This document shows positions 12,861 to 21,829 of a stretch of 64,000 nt of DNA, piece by piece. Under the pieces are notes generated by a model. That model made no database searches and was not told the origin of the DNA. It saw nothing but the letters and a program-made list of their open reading frames with translations. How positions within the stretch are numbered: the first letter of the stretch is position 1; each line of letters opens with the position of its first letter. The translations under genes and the position numbers were made by a program. Origin of the DNA: an uncultured Eubacteriales bacterium (GTDB taxonomy: Bacteria; Bacillota; Clostridia; Peptostreptococcales; Anaerovoracaceae); NCBI GenBank assembly GCA_902778585.1, contig CACYYD010000002.1:1-64000 (forward strand), in the 5' to 3' direction.

Positions 12861-12910
12861 AAGAGACATCTTATTCTGCAAAGCAGAGGTGAGATGTCTC
12901 TTAAATTTTG
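12861..12910. terminator. bidirectional terminator with nested hairpin
   Basis: AAGAGACATCT (12861-12871) pairs with AGATGTCTCTT (12892-12902). An inner TCTGC/GCAGA hairpin sits in the loop. T-rich sequence follows in plus and A-rich sequence precedes, serving the convergent methyltransferase and PDT-like genes. Confidence 0.8.
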
Positions 12911-12930
12911 CCTTGTTATAAAAACAGAGT

Positions 12931-13500
12931 CTACTTTGAAGGATATCTTCCGACAAACTTGATAGTCTCGCAGACTTCTGAGAGATCCTTCATCATCTTC
13001 TTGCCGGCTTCTGACTGATCGTCTCCGTCGCATTCAGTGTAGAAGTAGTAGCCCCATTCCTCTGTTCTGAGAGGTCTTGTGTGCAGGAAACGGATGTTGA
13101 AACCGTTGCTGCTGATAGCGTTGATAGCCTTTACAAGAGAGCCCTGAACGTTAAGAACAGTGAAGATCAGCATAAAACGCGAGCCTTCTTCGCTGGCTGA
13201 TTCGTTCTCATCTTTTGCAAGAACAGCATAACGTACGACTTCTTCGCCTGTATCCCACTTGAAGACTTTTACGATGCTGAGGTCACCCTGATAAAAGAGA
13301 TCCATTACATGATTGACCTTACCGCTTCTGCTTCTTTCAAACGGCAGTACACATGCTTCGCACTCTCCGTTAACGACAGATTCATAGGTCTTGTCGTAGT
13401 TCTGATAGTCGATATGGGAAGCATCAGGACTGATAGAACAGGTTGCCTTGTAATCCTCAGGATCCATTCCGGCGCAATAAGCGATCTTCTTGTATTCCAT
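12931..13500 (-). CDS. short prephenate dehydratase-like protein with ACT domain
   Basis: 189 aa. The C-terminal part (about 107-165) is an ACT domain of the phenylalanine-binding type: LIFTVLNVQGSLVKAI followed by FLHTRPLRTEEWGYYFY, the counterpart of the ESRP motif. The N-terminal part keeps only a fragment of the dehydratase fold (VLPFERSRSGKVNHVMDL). The expected 270-plus residues and a clear catalytic TRF motif are missing. It may be a regulatory or degenerate relative rather than an active enzyme. AAAGGAG precedes the ATG, and a good promoter lies upstream. Confidence 0.7.
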   Translation of the reverse strand: MEYKKIAYCAGMDPEDYKATCSISPDASHIDYQNYDKTYESVVNGECEACVLPFERSRSGKVNHVMDLFYQGDLSIVKVFKWDTGEEVVRYAVLAKDENESASEEGSRFMLIFTVLNVQGSLVKAINAISSNGFNIRFLHTRPLRTEEWGYYFYTECDGDDQSEAGKKMMKDLSEVCETIKFVGRYPSK

Positions 13501-13537
13501 TGTTTTGCTCCTTTCTTTGCGGTCTGAAATCGTCGCT

Positions 13538-13566
13538 AGTATATTCTCATATCCGGGCTATTGCAA
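13538..13566 (-). promoter_or_regulatory. promoter of the PDT-like gene
   Basis: On the minus strand TTGCAA (13566-13561), a 17-base spacer and TATACT (13543-13538), 38 bases before the ATG. Confidence 0.65.
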
Positions 13567-13583
13567 GTTCATTTTGAGAAGCA

Positions 13584-14093
13584 TCAGATATCTTCCGATC
13601 CATCAGAAGGGGAGTGACGATTCTCATCAAAATGCCCGTGCTTTTTCATTATATTCTTTGAAACTTCTCTGAGACCTCTTTCAACAAAGAACACAGCTAT
13701 TGTCCCAAGGATGGCTGCTTCATAAAAACCTGCTCCGATCGCAAGACCGATACAGGCGGATGCCCAGAGCCCTGCAGCCGTCGTCAGACCCGAAATATGG
13801 CCCCTGTGGACGATTATAGTGCCTGCACCGAGAAAACCTATACCTGATACCACCTGGGCTCCTATACGCGAAGCATCGCCGCCGTAATGCATGGCGGTAA
13901 AAACACCTGTACACATGGCGAGCATGGCACCGATGCACACAAGGATATGCGTTCTGAGTCCGGCAGCCGAGCCGTGTGCGTCTCTGTCATAGCCAATAAG
14001 GCCTGCGCACAGAAGGGCAAGCAGGGTACGTATAAGCAGTGCAAGAAAGTTAAGATCCATCAGCCATGGATATTTATCTGTGAGCATGTCCAA
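13584..14093 (-). CDS. MgtC/SapB family membrane protein
   Basis: 169 aa with about four to five hydrophobic helices. The family block LIGYDRDAHGSAAGLRTHILVCIGAM (near residues 37-62) contains the conserved Arg/Gly residues. VVSGIGFLGAGTIIV and GLTTAAGLWASACIG follow. MgtC proteins are linked to magnesium limitation and modulation of membrane energetics, but the short form here lacks the C-terminal ACT-like domain of true MgtC. AGGAG precedes the ATG. A TATAAT-type -10 is at 14153-14148. Confidence 0.88.
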   Translation of the reverse strand: MDMLTDKYPWLMDLNFLALLIRTLLALLCAGLIGYDRDAHGSAAGLRTHILVCIGAMLAMCTGVFTAMHYGGDASRIGAQVVSGIGFLGAGTIIVHRGHISGLTTAAGLWASACIGLAIGAGFYEAAILGTIAVFFVERGLREVSKNIMKKHGHFDENRHSPSDGSEDI

Positions 14094-14172
14094 CTCCTGT
14101 AATCAACGAAACCTCCGGTTCCTGTATGTGAAACTGTTTGTGTTTTGATTATAAACATAATCTGGAAAAAGT

Positions 14173-14199
14173 AAAAGTCCGGCATAAAGCCGGACTTTT
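14173..14199 (-). terminator. terminator of the NSS transporter gene
   Basis: Perfect 11-bp stem AAAAGTCCGGC / GCCGGACTTTT with loop ATAAA, followed on the minus strand by a T-rich stretch. Confidence 0.88.
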
Positions 14200-14222
14200 G
14201 TATCGAATGATGTGACCCTTCA

Positions 14223-15602
14223 CTATGCCAGGAAGTAATCCTGAATTGATCCGATAACGATCAGGACCATGAAGATAGGGCCAAGCCACTTGATGCAGAA
14301 GTTGAAGAAGCCTTTCGACTTGAATTCCGAACTGAGCTCAACTTCATCATCGATGTAGTGAGGTACGATCCAACCGATGAGGATAGCCATGATAAGTCCT
14401 GTGAGCGGCATAAGAAGACCTTCAGCAATATCGTCCCAAACATCAAGAACTGTACCGTTTCCAAGAATGTGGAACCATGTCATTGTTGTTCTTGCGCCAA
14501 GTCCGTCAAGAGCAGTCATCAGGTTTCCGATGAGAGCCCATGCTGTCATTATCATCGTTACACCGAATCTGTTAGCAGACTTACCAGCCTTGATTCTGCT
14601 GTCGAGGATAGCGGAGATTCCGCCCTCCATCATGCCGATCGAAGACGAGAGGCATGCGAAGAATACGAGCAGCCAGAAGAGGAGAGCAAAGAATGCGCCG
14701 CCCTTCATGTCGTTGAATACTGTAGGCATAGCAACGAAGAGGAGTCCAGGACCTCTTGTGAATTCGATGTCATAAGCTGCGCATGCAGGCATGATAGCCA
14801 TTCCTGCGAGCAGAGCTGCACATGTATCACCGATAGCAATGATAGCAGCGTCATTCTCGAGGTTCTCTTTCTTGTCCAGATATGAACCGTAAGCAATGAG
14901 GCATCCGGAAGCAAGTGAGAGTGAGAAGAACATCTGCGATCCTGCAAGCTTCAGAGTATTGAAGATACCTGCAGCGTCGGACATGCCCTCAAAGTGAGGC
15001 TTGTAAAGGAATGCAAGTCCTTCACCAGCGCCAGGCAGTGTGCACGATCTGATAACGATGATGACCAGCATAACGAAGAGAGCAGGCATAGCGACCTTGC
15101 AGAACTTTTCGATACCGCCGGATACACCGCCGAGAACGATGATTACTGTAAGAGCAAGGAATATAAGTACCCAGATTACAGATGAAGCATTCGCAAGAGT
15201 CTCATCAAACAGAGGACCAGGCTCAAACTGGTTGCCTGCAAACATTCCGAGGGACTTGAAGAAGTACTTCATAACATATCCACCGAATGTGCAGTAGAAA
15301 GCAATCAGGAAGAACGGTACGATCGTCTGGAGAACACCGTTGAATGTGAATGCAGGGTGGATCTCCTTGTACGCTTCGATAGCAGCTTTCTGCGATTTAC
15401 GTCCGATAGCGATCTCGGAAAGTACCAGAGGATATCCTACAACTACCAGAAGGATCAGATAGAGGAGCAGGAATGCAAATCCGCCGCCAAGACCCATCTT
15501 GTACGGGAATCCCCAAAGGTTACCAAGACCTACTGCGGAACCAAGTGCGGCCATCAGAAATCCAAAATTGGAATTAAATTGGCCTTTGTTCTGTTGTTCC
15601 AT
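14223..15602 (-). CDS. sodium-dependent amino-acid transporter (NSS/SNF family)
   Basis: Sodium-coupled symporter of the LeuT/MhsT class. 459 aa, 11-12 membrane helices. The first helix region AALGSAVGLGNLWGFPY (residues 18-34) is the family signature with the unwound substrate and sodium site. The substrate cannot be read from sequence; tryptophan, tyrosine or branched-chain amino acids are usual in this family. It stands as a single gene, with a consensus promoter upstream, GGAGG before the ATG and a terminator immediately after. Confidence 0.92.
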   Translation of the reverse strand: MEQQNKGQFNSNFGFLMAALGSAVGLGNLWGFPYKMGLGGGFAFLLLYLILLVVVGYPLVLSEIAIGRKSQKAAIEAYKEIHPAFTFNGVLQTIVPFFLIAFYCTFGGYVMKYFFKSLGMFAGNQFEPGPLFDETLANASSVIWVLIFLALTVIIVLGGVSGGIEKFCKVAMPALFVMLVIIVIRSCTLPGAGEGLAFLYKPHFEGMSDAAGIFNTLKLAGSQMFFSLSLASGCLIAYGSYLDKKENLENDAAIIAIGDTCAALLAGMAIMPACAAYDIEFTRGPGLLFVAMPTVFNDMKGGAFFALLFWLLVFFACLSSSIGMMEGGISAILDSRIKAGKSANRFGVTMIMTAWALIGNLMTALDGLGARTTMTWFHILGNGTVLDVWDDIAEGLLMPLTGLIMAILIGWIVPHYIDDEVELSSEFKSKGFFNFCIKWLGPIFMVLIVIGSIQDYFLA

Positions 15603-15652
15603 AACAATACCTCCTTATAAAATTACGCTTTCGCGCTTACCTATACGCATTA

Positions 15653-15681
15653 ATTATAGATTCAGCCGTATGTGATGTCAA
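15653..15681 (-). promoter_or_regulatory. consensus sigma-A promoter of the NSS transporter
   Basis: Minus strand TTGACA (15681-15676), exactly 17 bases, TATAAT (15658-15653). Both hexamers are perfect. It lies about 50 bases before the ATG. Confidence 0.88.
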
Positions 15682-15822
15682 CTTGAAAACGGCTTCACAG
15701 AATCTTCATAAATGTTAATTTTCTGTCAGATTTCAAGGCTTACGGGATTTACAAACAACATAGTAACAGGTTAACAATCAAGTTCTTTACGCATTTTTAG
15801 CATCTGATCAAAGCAAGAAAAG

Positions 15823-15842
15823 AGGGCGGCTTCTGCCGCCCT
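15823..15842 (-). terminator. terminator of the PBP operon
   Basis: AGGGCGGC / GCCGCCCT stem with a 4-base loop, followed on the minus strand by CTTTTCTTG. It lies 17 bases after the PBP stop. Confidence 0.85.
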
Positions 15843-15858
15843 AAAATGCCGATATTAA

Positions 15859-18800
15859 TTAATTGCCTTTATAGTTGAAATCACCGTCACGCCATCCCGG
15901 AGAGTATTCGTAATGGGCAGGAACGTCGATGACCCATCGGGTTCCGGTTTTCACGTTCTGATATTCTGCTTCATGGTGGACTGTTTTCTTATTATAGCCA
16001 ATTATCGGCCGTTCTCCTGTAATAGGGTCAGGATCACCATAGATAGGGCTGTTCGGGTCATCTACCTCCTCATCCCAGGCATCTCTGATCTTGACAGATT
16101 CATATACATCTTCATAGTGTCCTTGCTCAGGAATCAGGACTTTATGAGCTTCTCTTTCGGCAAGCCACTTTTTGTAGGCTTCCTTCTTGGCCTTTTCTTT
16201 GGCTTCCTTGTCGCTCCATGATGTGAGTCCGGTCTCGGTGCCCTTGGTGTAGTAGTCGCCGCCTTTGCTTATTACGTTGGCAGGCTGGGCAGGGTAGGCT
16301 CCTTCTTTTGCCTTAGGCAGCTGAGTCATGATCTTGCCCCAGAGTGCAGCAGCCGGAGTTGACATCGTTGACATCTCGACATTCTCATCTGTTCCGATCC
16401 ATATGGATCCGGCATAGGAAGGGGTGAAACCGTCAAACCAGATATCGTACTGGTCGTTAGTTGTTCCTGTCTTTCCGCCCGGCTGGAAACCTGAAACAGA
16501 CATATATCTGTTGTATGTTACGACGGATTTGAGGACTTCCTGCATTATCCAGGCAACACCTTCATTGAGGGCTTCTGTCTGAGTGCTCTTTCCTTCAAGA
16601 AGAACTTTGCCTTCACGGTCGATAACCTTTGTATAGCAGACCGGAGTGTTTACTTTTCCGCCGGCAGGGAAGGCCGCGTAAGCAAGTGCCATCTCCAGTG
16701 GTTCAACGCCCTGTGTCATGGCGCCGAGTCCGAGCGCAGCCGGATTGGCATCGTTGACCGGGTTGCTGAGGTCATCCTGAACAGTTGTAAGTCCAAACTT
16801 TTTGAGCTGTTCGATCGAATACTCATTTCCTACCTGAAGGATGATCTTTACAGCGCAGGTGTTTATCGATTTCTGTATGGCCGTCTTGAAAGTATTCTTT
16901 CCGGAGAAAGAATTATTGAAGTTGTTAGGCCAGTACTTGCCTTCGATCTTTGTCCTTTCATCTTCGATCGAGGAGTGGGTGGTAATGTAATCTCCCCAGC
17001 CCTTGGTGCCTTGCTTATCGATGTGATAATCGATAAACTGCCATTTCTGGCCTGCTTCGGCAAGCTCATAGCTCTTCTGAAGGGCAGCTCCGTATACAGC
17101 GAGAGGCTTTATCGAGGATCCCGGCTGGCGAGGGTTGAGAGATCTGTTGAGGACCTTCTGCCCGCCGAACTGGCGTCCGCCGACCATTGCCTTTACTTCA
17201 CCTGTACCTACACCGACTATGGTCATGGCAGCCTGAGGCTGACGCTGTCTAGGCGAAAGGGTGTAGGACTTGCGCGTGAGCACCACGTCATTGCCGTCTA
17301 TCTTTATTGCTCCTTCGTAGTAAGGGTCTTCAAAGAAGTCCTTGCTTATGATGACATTGCCTTCGGAATCGGCCTCTTTGTAGCCCATAGGGACGTTGAG
17401 GTATCCGCCCGAGATGGAATAGCAGATGTCATCTTCGTCATAGAAGAAGTATGTCTTGAATTCAAGACTGTAATCGGTCTGGCCATCGACTTCGGTCTCA
17501 TAGATGTGGAGCTTGTGGCCCTTCATGATGGTTATGCTGCCATCATCATTGACCTTCACATCTCCGTCAGCTCCGCTCAGCCTGAAGTCGCCTTCTTTGT
17601 CAAAGTAGTTTGAATACTTATACAGCGCTATCTGACCGTCGTTGTTGAGCATGTTGCCGTTGCCGTCTCTCGGAGCGCTCACGTATGGGAAGTTGCTGCC
17701 GTCCTGGAACTCCTTGGCAATGACTTCCATGGCAGTACTGTCTACAGTTGAGTAGATCTGCAGACCGCCCGTGTATACCAAACGTTCGGCGTCTTCGTAT
17801 TCCATTCCGTACTGATCCATGAGATCACTTATTATGGTGTCGACCAGATATTCATGGAAGTACGAATAAATGCTGCTGCTGGATTTGAGGTTCGGCTTGA
17901 TGAAATCATTGAGAGACTCATCGTAGACTTCATCATGTTCACTCTGATCTATATAATTCTGAGCCAGCATGAGGTCGAGAGCGAGCTGGCGCCTGTTCTT
18001 GGCAAGGTCATTTGTAACGACTGTGTCAGGCTCGGTCGCGACTACCTCCGAATCGACAACGTTCTGCGCTTCTGAAGCAAGCTTGAGGAGGGCATACGTA
18101 TCCGGTGACTGCGGAAGGGCAGCAAGAGAAGCGCATTCGATGAGGTCGAGGTCCTTGACACTCTTTGAAAAATACGTCTTTGCCGCGGCATTTACTCCGT
18201 AGCATCCGTGACCGAGATATATCGTGTTGAGGTATGCCTCGATTATCTCTTCCTTGCTCAGGAACCGTTCCAGCCTGCTGGCGTAGTACATCTCGAGGAT
18301 CTTTCGCTTGATGCTTCGTACACTCTTGGTATCTGCAAGGTATACGTTACGCGCAAGCTGCTGTGTTATGGTACTCGTTCCGCTTATGCGTCCGCTTCCC
18401 GTAAATGAAGACAATACAGCTCCTATCATTCTGGTCCAGTTAAAGCCGTGGTGCTTCCAGAAGGTCTTGTCCTCAATAGCAACGAAAGAGTTTATAAGAT
18501 CTTCCGGCATGTCTTCATATTTGACTATCTTACGGTTTTCGGTATAGAAGATATTATCTATCTGCTGGCCTTCGTCATTGTAGACTACAGAGGCAGTATC
18601 AACCACAGCATAGATATCCTTATAATCATATTTAGGAGCGACAGTGATGATGGCAAGCGCATAAATAAGACCGGCCATGACAAAGACCATGCCGACAGCC
18701 ACCATGTCGCCTAAGAGTTTCAGAAAACTGAATTTATATTTGGTGTTTCTTACGGTCTTGCCGCCTTTTTTATAGGTAGGACCTTGTGAAGGATCGTAGT

Positions 18801-19380
18801 CCTTGTTCTTTTTGTAGAAGAGGGTGTGCCTGAGCTTCTTTTTATCAATAGACTTTGCCTTTTTGGCAGCTGTGGAAACAGCTGCAGCAGTCTTCTTCTT
18901 CGATTTGCCTGCCGTCTTTTTTTTCTTTTTCTTCTTAGCCGGCTTTGAAGCGGCAGGAGCAGGAGGGTCTGCTTCAGTTTTCAGCCCGGCCTCAGGCTTT
19001 GGTTCAGCTTCAGCTTCAGTTTCAGACTTAGTGACCTCAGGTTCAGCTTCCGGTTCCGGCTCGGGTACAGGTTCTTCTTCGGTCACAGTCTCAGGCTCAG
19101 ATACCGGCTCAGCTTCCGCTTTGGCTTCAGGCTCATGAGTTTTATCAGACTCAGAGACAGCTTTTGGATCAGGATCAGCTCCTTTTTTCAGACTCCTGAA
19201 GTCAGGCGATTCAACTTCCATCCATGAAAAAGTCTGGGCAGCTGTCGCCTTTGTCGTGTCGCTGTCGTTGAAATAAGAACTGTAGTCCGATGATAAGTCA
19301 CCGGCGGGATCTTCAAAGCGTGACAGAAAGTCATCGATCTCGCGTTCTGAATCAGATCTTTTGTCTCGGTCTGATCTCAT
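15859..19380 (-). CDS. class A penicillin-binding protein (transglycosylase/transpeptidase)
   Basis: Bifunctional peptidoglycan polymerase, 1173 aa, much longer than typical PBP1A (about 700-900). Residues about 1-140 form an acidic Glu/Pro-repeat tail and 140-220 a Lys-rich stretch, both cytoplasmic before the single membrane anchor (about 227-255). The GT51 domain has AIEDKTFWKHHG with the catalytic Glu near 302. The transpeptidase has PGSSIKP (SxxK, about 755), KSIN (SxN, about 837) and KTGTT (about 970). The C-terminal 120 residues are charged, with repeated Tyr/His/Lys segments. GGAGGAG precedes the ATG. It is co-transcribed behind the PepD-like gene. Confidence 0.93.
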   Translation of the reverse strand: MRSDRDKRSDSEREIDDFLSRFEDPAGDLSSDYSSYFNDSDTTKATAAQTFSWMEVESPDFRSLKKGADPDPKAVSESDKTHEPEAKAEAEPVSEPETVTEEEPVPEPEPEAEPEVTKSETEAEAEPKPEAGLKTEADPPAPAASKPAKKKKKKKTAGKSKKKTAAAVSTAAKKAKSIDKKKLRHTLFYKKNKDYDPSQGPTYKKGGKTVRNTKYKFSFLKLLGDMVAVGMVFVMAGLIYALAIITVAPKYDYKDIYAVVDTASVVYNDEGQQIDNIFYTENRKIVKYEDMPEDLINSFVAIEDKTFWKHHGFNWTRMIGAVLSSFTGSGRISGTSTITQQLARNVYLADTKSVRSIKRKILEMYYASRLERFLSKEEIIEAYLNTIYLGHGCYGVNAAAKTYFSKSVKDLDLIECASLAALPQSPDTYALLKLASEAQNVVDSEVVATEPDTVVTNDLAKNRRQLALDLMLAQNYIDQSEHDEVYDESLNDFIKPNLKSSSSIYSYFHEYLVDTIISDLMDQYGMEYEDAERLVYTGGLQIYSTVDSTAMEVIAKEFQDGSNFPYVSAPRDGNGNMLNNDGQIALYKYSNYFDKEGDFRLSGADGDVKVNDDGSITIMKGHKLHIYETEVDGQTDYSLEFKTYFFYDEDDICYSISGGYLNVPMGYKEADSEGNVIISKDFFEDPYYEGAIKIDGNDVVLTRKSYTLSPRQRQPQAAMTIVGVGTGEVKAMVGGRQFGGQKVLNRSLNPRQPGSSIKPLAVYGAALQKSYELAEAGQKWQFIDYHIDKQGTKGWGDYITTHSSIEDERTKIEGKYWPNNFNNSFSGKNTFKTAIQKSINTCAVKIILQVGNEYSIEQLKKFGLTTVQDDLSNPVNDANPAALGLGAMTQGVEPLEMALAYAAFPAGGKVNTPVCYTKVIDREGKVLLEGKSTQTEALNEGVAWIMQEVLKSVVTYNRYMSVSGFQPGGKTGTTNDQYDIWFDGFTPSYAGSIWIGTDENVEMSTMSTPAAALWGKIMTQLPKAKEGAYPAQPANVISKGGDYYTKGTETGLTSWSDKEAKEKAKKEAYKKWLAEREAHKVLIPEQGHYEDVYESVKIRDAWDEEVDDPNSPIYGDPDPITGERPIIGYNKKTVHHEAEYQNVKTGTRWVIDVPAHYEYSPGWRDGDFNYKGN

Positions 19381-19431
19381 TGATCTCCTCCTACATAACC
19401 TATAACCACTAATAATTTATTTTAACACAGG

Positions 19432-20913
19432 CTATCCGAAGATAGAAGTATTGCCCTTTGCCTTGATGTAGCAGAGTATGGAATTCGTTATATTTGCTGC
19501 ATTGGATGCCTTTGTCCTTACATGTATTATGTCAGCTTTGCCGTTTTTGGCAGCCAGGTATGAACAAGGTGTAAAGAAATTGTCTGTCTGATACTCGAGG
19601 AATGAATCGAGCGCAGTCGAGTCATTTACTTTTTCATATGTTTTATTGAAGGTGTGAGCAAGTGAATTGCGCGTGTTCTCAAACGCCTTTACCTCGCCCT
19701 TGGCTTCATATCCGCATCCGTAAAGTTCAGAAGCTACCTTATTGTCGTTGAACATGCGGTCGGTGAAAGAGTCATTTACGCCCTGTGTTATTATCCTCAG
19801 TCTTATATGATCGTCTTCAGCTGTAAGACCGGTCGTGCAGTTTATACCGTAAACATCACCGGCTTCTTTTCCTTCCGGAAGGGCATCTCCGTCGGAATAA
19901 CGGTATGCTCCGCTTTTGATCGTATACAGAACACCTGTAAGCTTATCCAGAGTCTCTGCAGAATAAGCGGTTTCAGGAAGCGCTGCCGGATCCTCGATCA
20001 CTTCATATGAGTATTCAAGATCCGGGTGATCTTCGAGATAAGCCTTTTCCCATGCTTTGATGCGCTTATCTATATAGCCTGTGAATGATGCCAGGTTATA
20101 TGAGTTCAGAGTTATTGTAGCTTCCAGGGAAACAGGGTACATGTCTCCGTTGTTTCCTATGCTTACTTCGGAAAGTCTGCATTCGGTCGATTTGCTCTTG
20201 AGCCTTGTCAGAAGACTGCTGAGAGCCGAGATAGGATCAGGCTGCTTGTTTATGCCGGTGCCGATAACTCCCGATTTGATACCTGTTATGCGCACTTTTA
20301 CAGCTGAGTCGCAAGGATTTTCCTCACGTTCTGCCGGCACGTCGACCTCGGAATACCTCTGCTGAAATGATCCCGTAGAGATGTAATTTGAGGAGCCCTT
20401 GTCAAGATAGATGACTTTCGACTTTGAGGACAGATAGGACTTGTCAAGTCCCTTATAGCCTTTGGCGAGTCCCTGTTCGTCATTGAAGAAAACAACGGTC
20501 CTTCTGCCGGACTCCACGTCGGAGGCAGCAACAGCTGCGGCAGATGCGAGTATGCGCGGGTTGTCGCCGGCAGTTTCATAATTCATGCTTACTGCGACAA
20601 GGGTAGGGGTAACGTTGGCCTTTCGGCCGACAGCAGGCTTGTCAAAGATGATGTTTCCGCTTTCATCCTCTATATATTCGATCGAGTTGTCATCGGCCCA
20701 TTTTTCTATGAAATCCATGAGTGCCCGCTGATCGGCAAAACCGCCGGCCTCAGGTTCACAGACCTCTTCGATGGATGAGCTGAAATCCGAAAAAAGTTCT
20801 CTGTTCAGGAGCTTTGTGCCTCTTGTCTTGTATATGGATATTCCGCCTGCGATACATATTGCGAGGAATATGATCAGTATGCGGAACTTGTTGCTGCTAA
20901 GCCATTTGGTCAT
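19432..20913 (-). CDS. membrane-anchored PepD (M20)-like protein lacking metal ligands
   Basis: About 493 aa. I place the start at ATG 20913, preceded by AAGGTG with 9-base spacing; a GTG at 20946 is alternative. One N-terminal membrane helix (FRILIIFLAICIAGGISI) comes first. The rest follows the layout of aminoacyl-histidine dipeptidase PepD: IEYIEDESGNIIFDKPA, then TPTLVAVSMNYETAGD where PepD has its HMD metal motif, then FFNDEQGL for TDEETG, IYLDKGSS for NLDSEE, and an ITGIKSGV..G-type lid segment. The HxD ligands and the second metal Glu are replaced, so it is probably a non-catalytic relative. It sits upstream of the PBP in one operon. I know of no assigned function. Confidence 0.6.
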   Translation of the reverse strand: MTKWLSSNKFRILIIFLAICIAGGISIYKTRGTKLLNRELFSDFSSSIEEVCEPEAGGFADQRALMDFIEKWADDNSIEYIEDESGNIIFDKPAVGRKANVTPTLVAVSMNYETAGDNPRILASAAAVAASDVESGRRTVVFFNDEQGLAKGYKGLDKSYLSSKSKVIYLDKGSSNYISTGSFQQRYSEVDVPAEREENPCDSAVKVRITGIKSGVIGTGINKQPDPISALSSLLTRLKSKSTECRLSEVSIGNNGDMYPVSLEATITLNSYNLASFTGYIDKRIKAWEKAYLEDHPDLEYSYEVIEDPAALPETAYSAETLDKLTGVLYTIKSGAYRYSDGDALPEGKEAGDVYGINCTTGLTAEDDHIRLRIITQGVNDSFTDRMFNDNKVASELYGCGYEAKGEVKAFENTRNSLAHTFNKTYEKVNDSTALDSFLEYQTDNFFTPCSYLAAKNGKADIIHVRTKASNAANITNSILCYIKAKGNTSIFG

Positions 20914-21026
20914 TTTGTTTATCACCTTCATCACATATAAATTCACAAAATATTATACTCTCAGTTGATGTCAATTTGAAGAAGAGGGGCTGAATAGAAA
21001 TCATTGAAAAATGAACAAAAAAGTTC

Positions 21027-21056
21027 TTGCAATAAGCCTCAAGAGTGTGTTAATAT
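21027..21056 (+). promoter_or_regulatory. rpmB promoter
   Basis: TTGCAA (21027-21032), an 18-base spacer and TAATAT (21051-21056), about 54 bases before the rpmB ATG. Confidence 0.6.
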
Positions 21057-21109
21057 AGCAAGGCTTGCGAAAGCGGACCAAATCAGAAACAACAAGGAGG
21101 TGCGGCAAA

Positions 21110-21301
21110 ATGTCCAGAAAATGTGAAGTATGCGGCAAGGGTCAGACATCGGGAAATGCTGTTTCTCACTCCAACATCCATACAAAGAGAAAATGGAACG
21201 CCAACATTCAGACCGTAAGGATCAACGATAACGGCAGAGTCAGAAAAGCTTCCGTATGCACAAGCTGCCTCAGATCGGGCAAGGTCAACCGTGCCGTCTG
21301 A
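21110..21301 (+). CDS. rpmB: 50S ribosomal protein L28
   Basis: 63 aa. The start is ATG 21110 (MSRKCEVCGKG), 7 bases after a full AAGGAGGTG; the upstream in-frame extension has no homology and would place the ribosome binding site inside the gene. Two CxxC pairs (CEVC near residue 5 and CTSC near 51) mark the zinc-binding form of L28. It has its own promoter and terminator. Confidence 0.96.
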   Translation: MSRKCEVCGKGQTSGNAVSHSNIHTKRKWNANIQTVRINDNGRVRKASVCTSCLRSGKVNRAV

Positions 21302-21323
21302 CAAATGCATATTCAGAGATGGT

Positions 21324-21356
21324 CTTGAGCATTTAATGCTCGAGGCTTTTTTCTTT
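21324..21356 (+). terminator. rpmB terminator
   Basis: CTTGAGCAT / ATGCTCGAG stem with loop TTA, then GCTTTTTTCTTT. Confidence 0.85.
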
Positions 21357-21418
21357 ATCCGAAAAATGTAATAATAATCACCGGGAACAGATATCCGGAA
21401 GTGTAAGGCTGGAGGATC

Positions 21419-21829
21419 ATGTCGGTAATACTTAGAAACAACTACGGTGCAATAGCCGTCAATAAAGGCGTTATCGAGCGCATGATAATAGAGGACATGC
21501 TCGGCATGGACGATTTTCTTGTGCTGTCGGATAAAAAAGGAAGACCGATAAAGGAAAAACCGACTCCTTTCATAGACCCGGATTACTATGATGCCGTTGA
21601 TGTGTCGGAAAAGAAGGGCGAGGTAAAGGTAAAGCTCTACATAGTTACAAAGTACGGTGCAAATATCTCCGACCTGGCAGAGAAGATCTTCGAGTCAGTG
21701 GAGAATGACTTCGGGATGCTCAGGCTCGAAAAGCCAAGCATGATAAGTGTCAAGGTAAGAGGGATCGCAGGCGTGATGAACGACGAGATCGTTAAACGCA
21801 ATATAGATATAGTAAGAAACAATGTCTGA
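21419..21829 (+). CDS. Asp23/Gls24 (YloU-like) family protein
   Basis: 136 aa. The pattern GAIAVNKGVIERMI, a middle EVKVKLYIVTKYGANISDLAEKI strand-helix unit and a closing KVRGI is the Asp23/YloU fold, linked to envelope stress or membrane association. An insert-like segment (about 30-65) is unusual. GGAGG precedes the ATG. It overlaps recG by 8 bases. The DAK-domain gene fakA/yloV that usually lies between the two is missing. Confidence 0.75.
   Translation: MSVILRNNYGAIAVNKGVIERMIIEDMLGMDDFLVLSDKKGRPIKEKPTPFIDPDYYDAVDVSEKKGEVKVKLYIVTKYGANISDLAEKIFESVENDFGMLRLEKPSMISVKVRGIAGVMNDEIVKRNIDIVRNNV

Noticed and set aside
18824..19138. Low-complexity plus-strand frame rich in Ala/Ser/Phe
   Set aside because: Reverse complement of the PBP acidic and lysine repeats, not a gene.
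21012..21025. GAAC-N6-GTTC before rpmB, like an SOS box
   Set aside because: The spacing is 6, not 4, and a ribosomal protein gene is not an expected SOS target.
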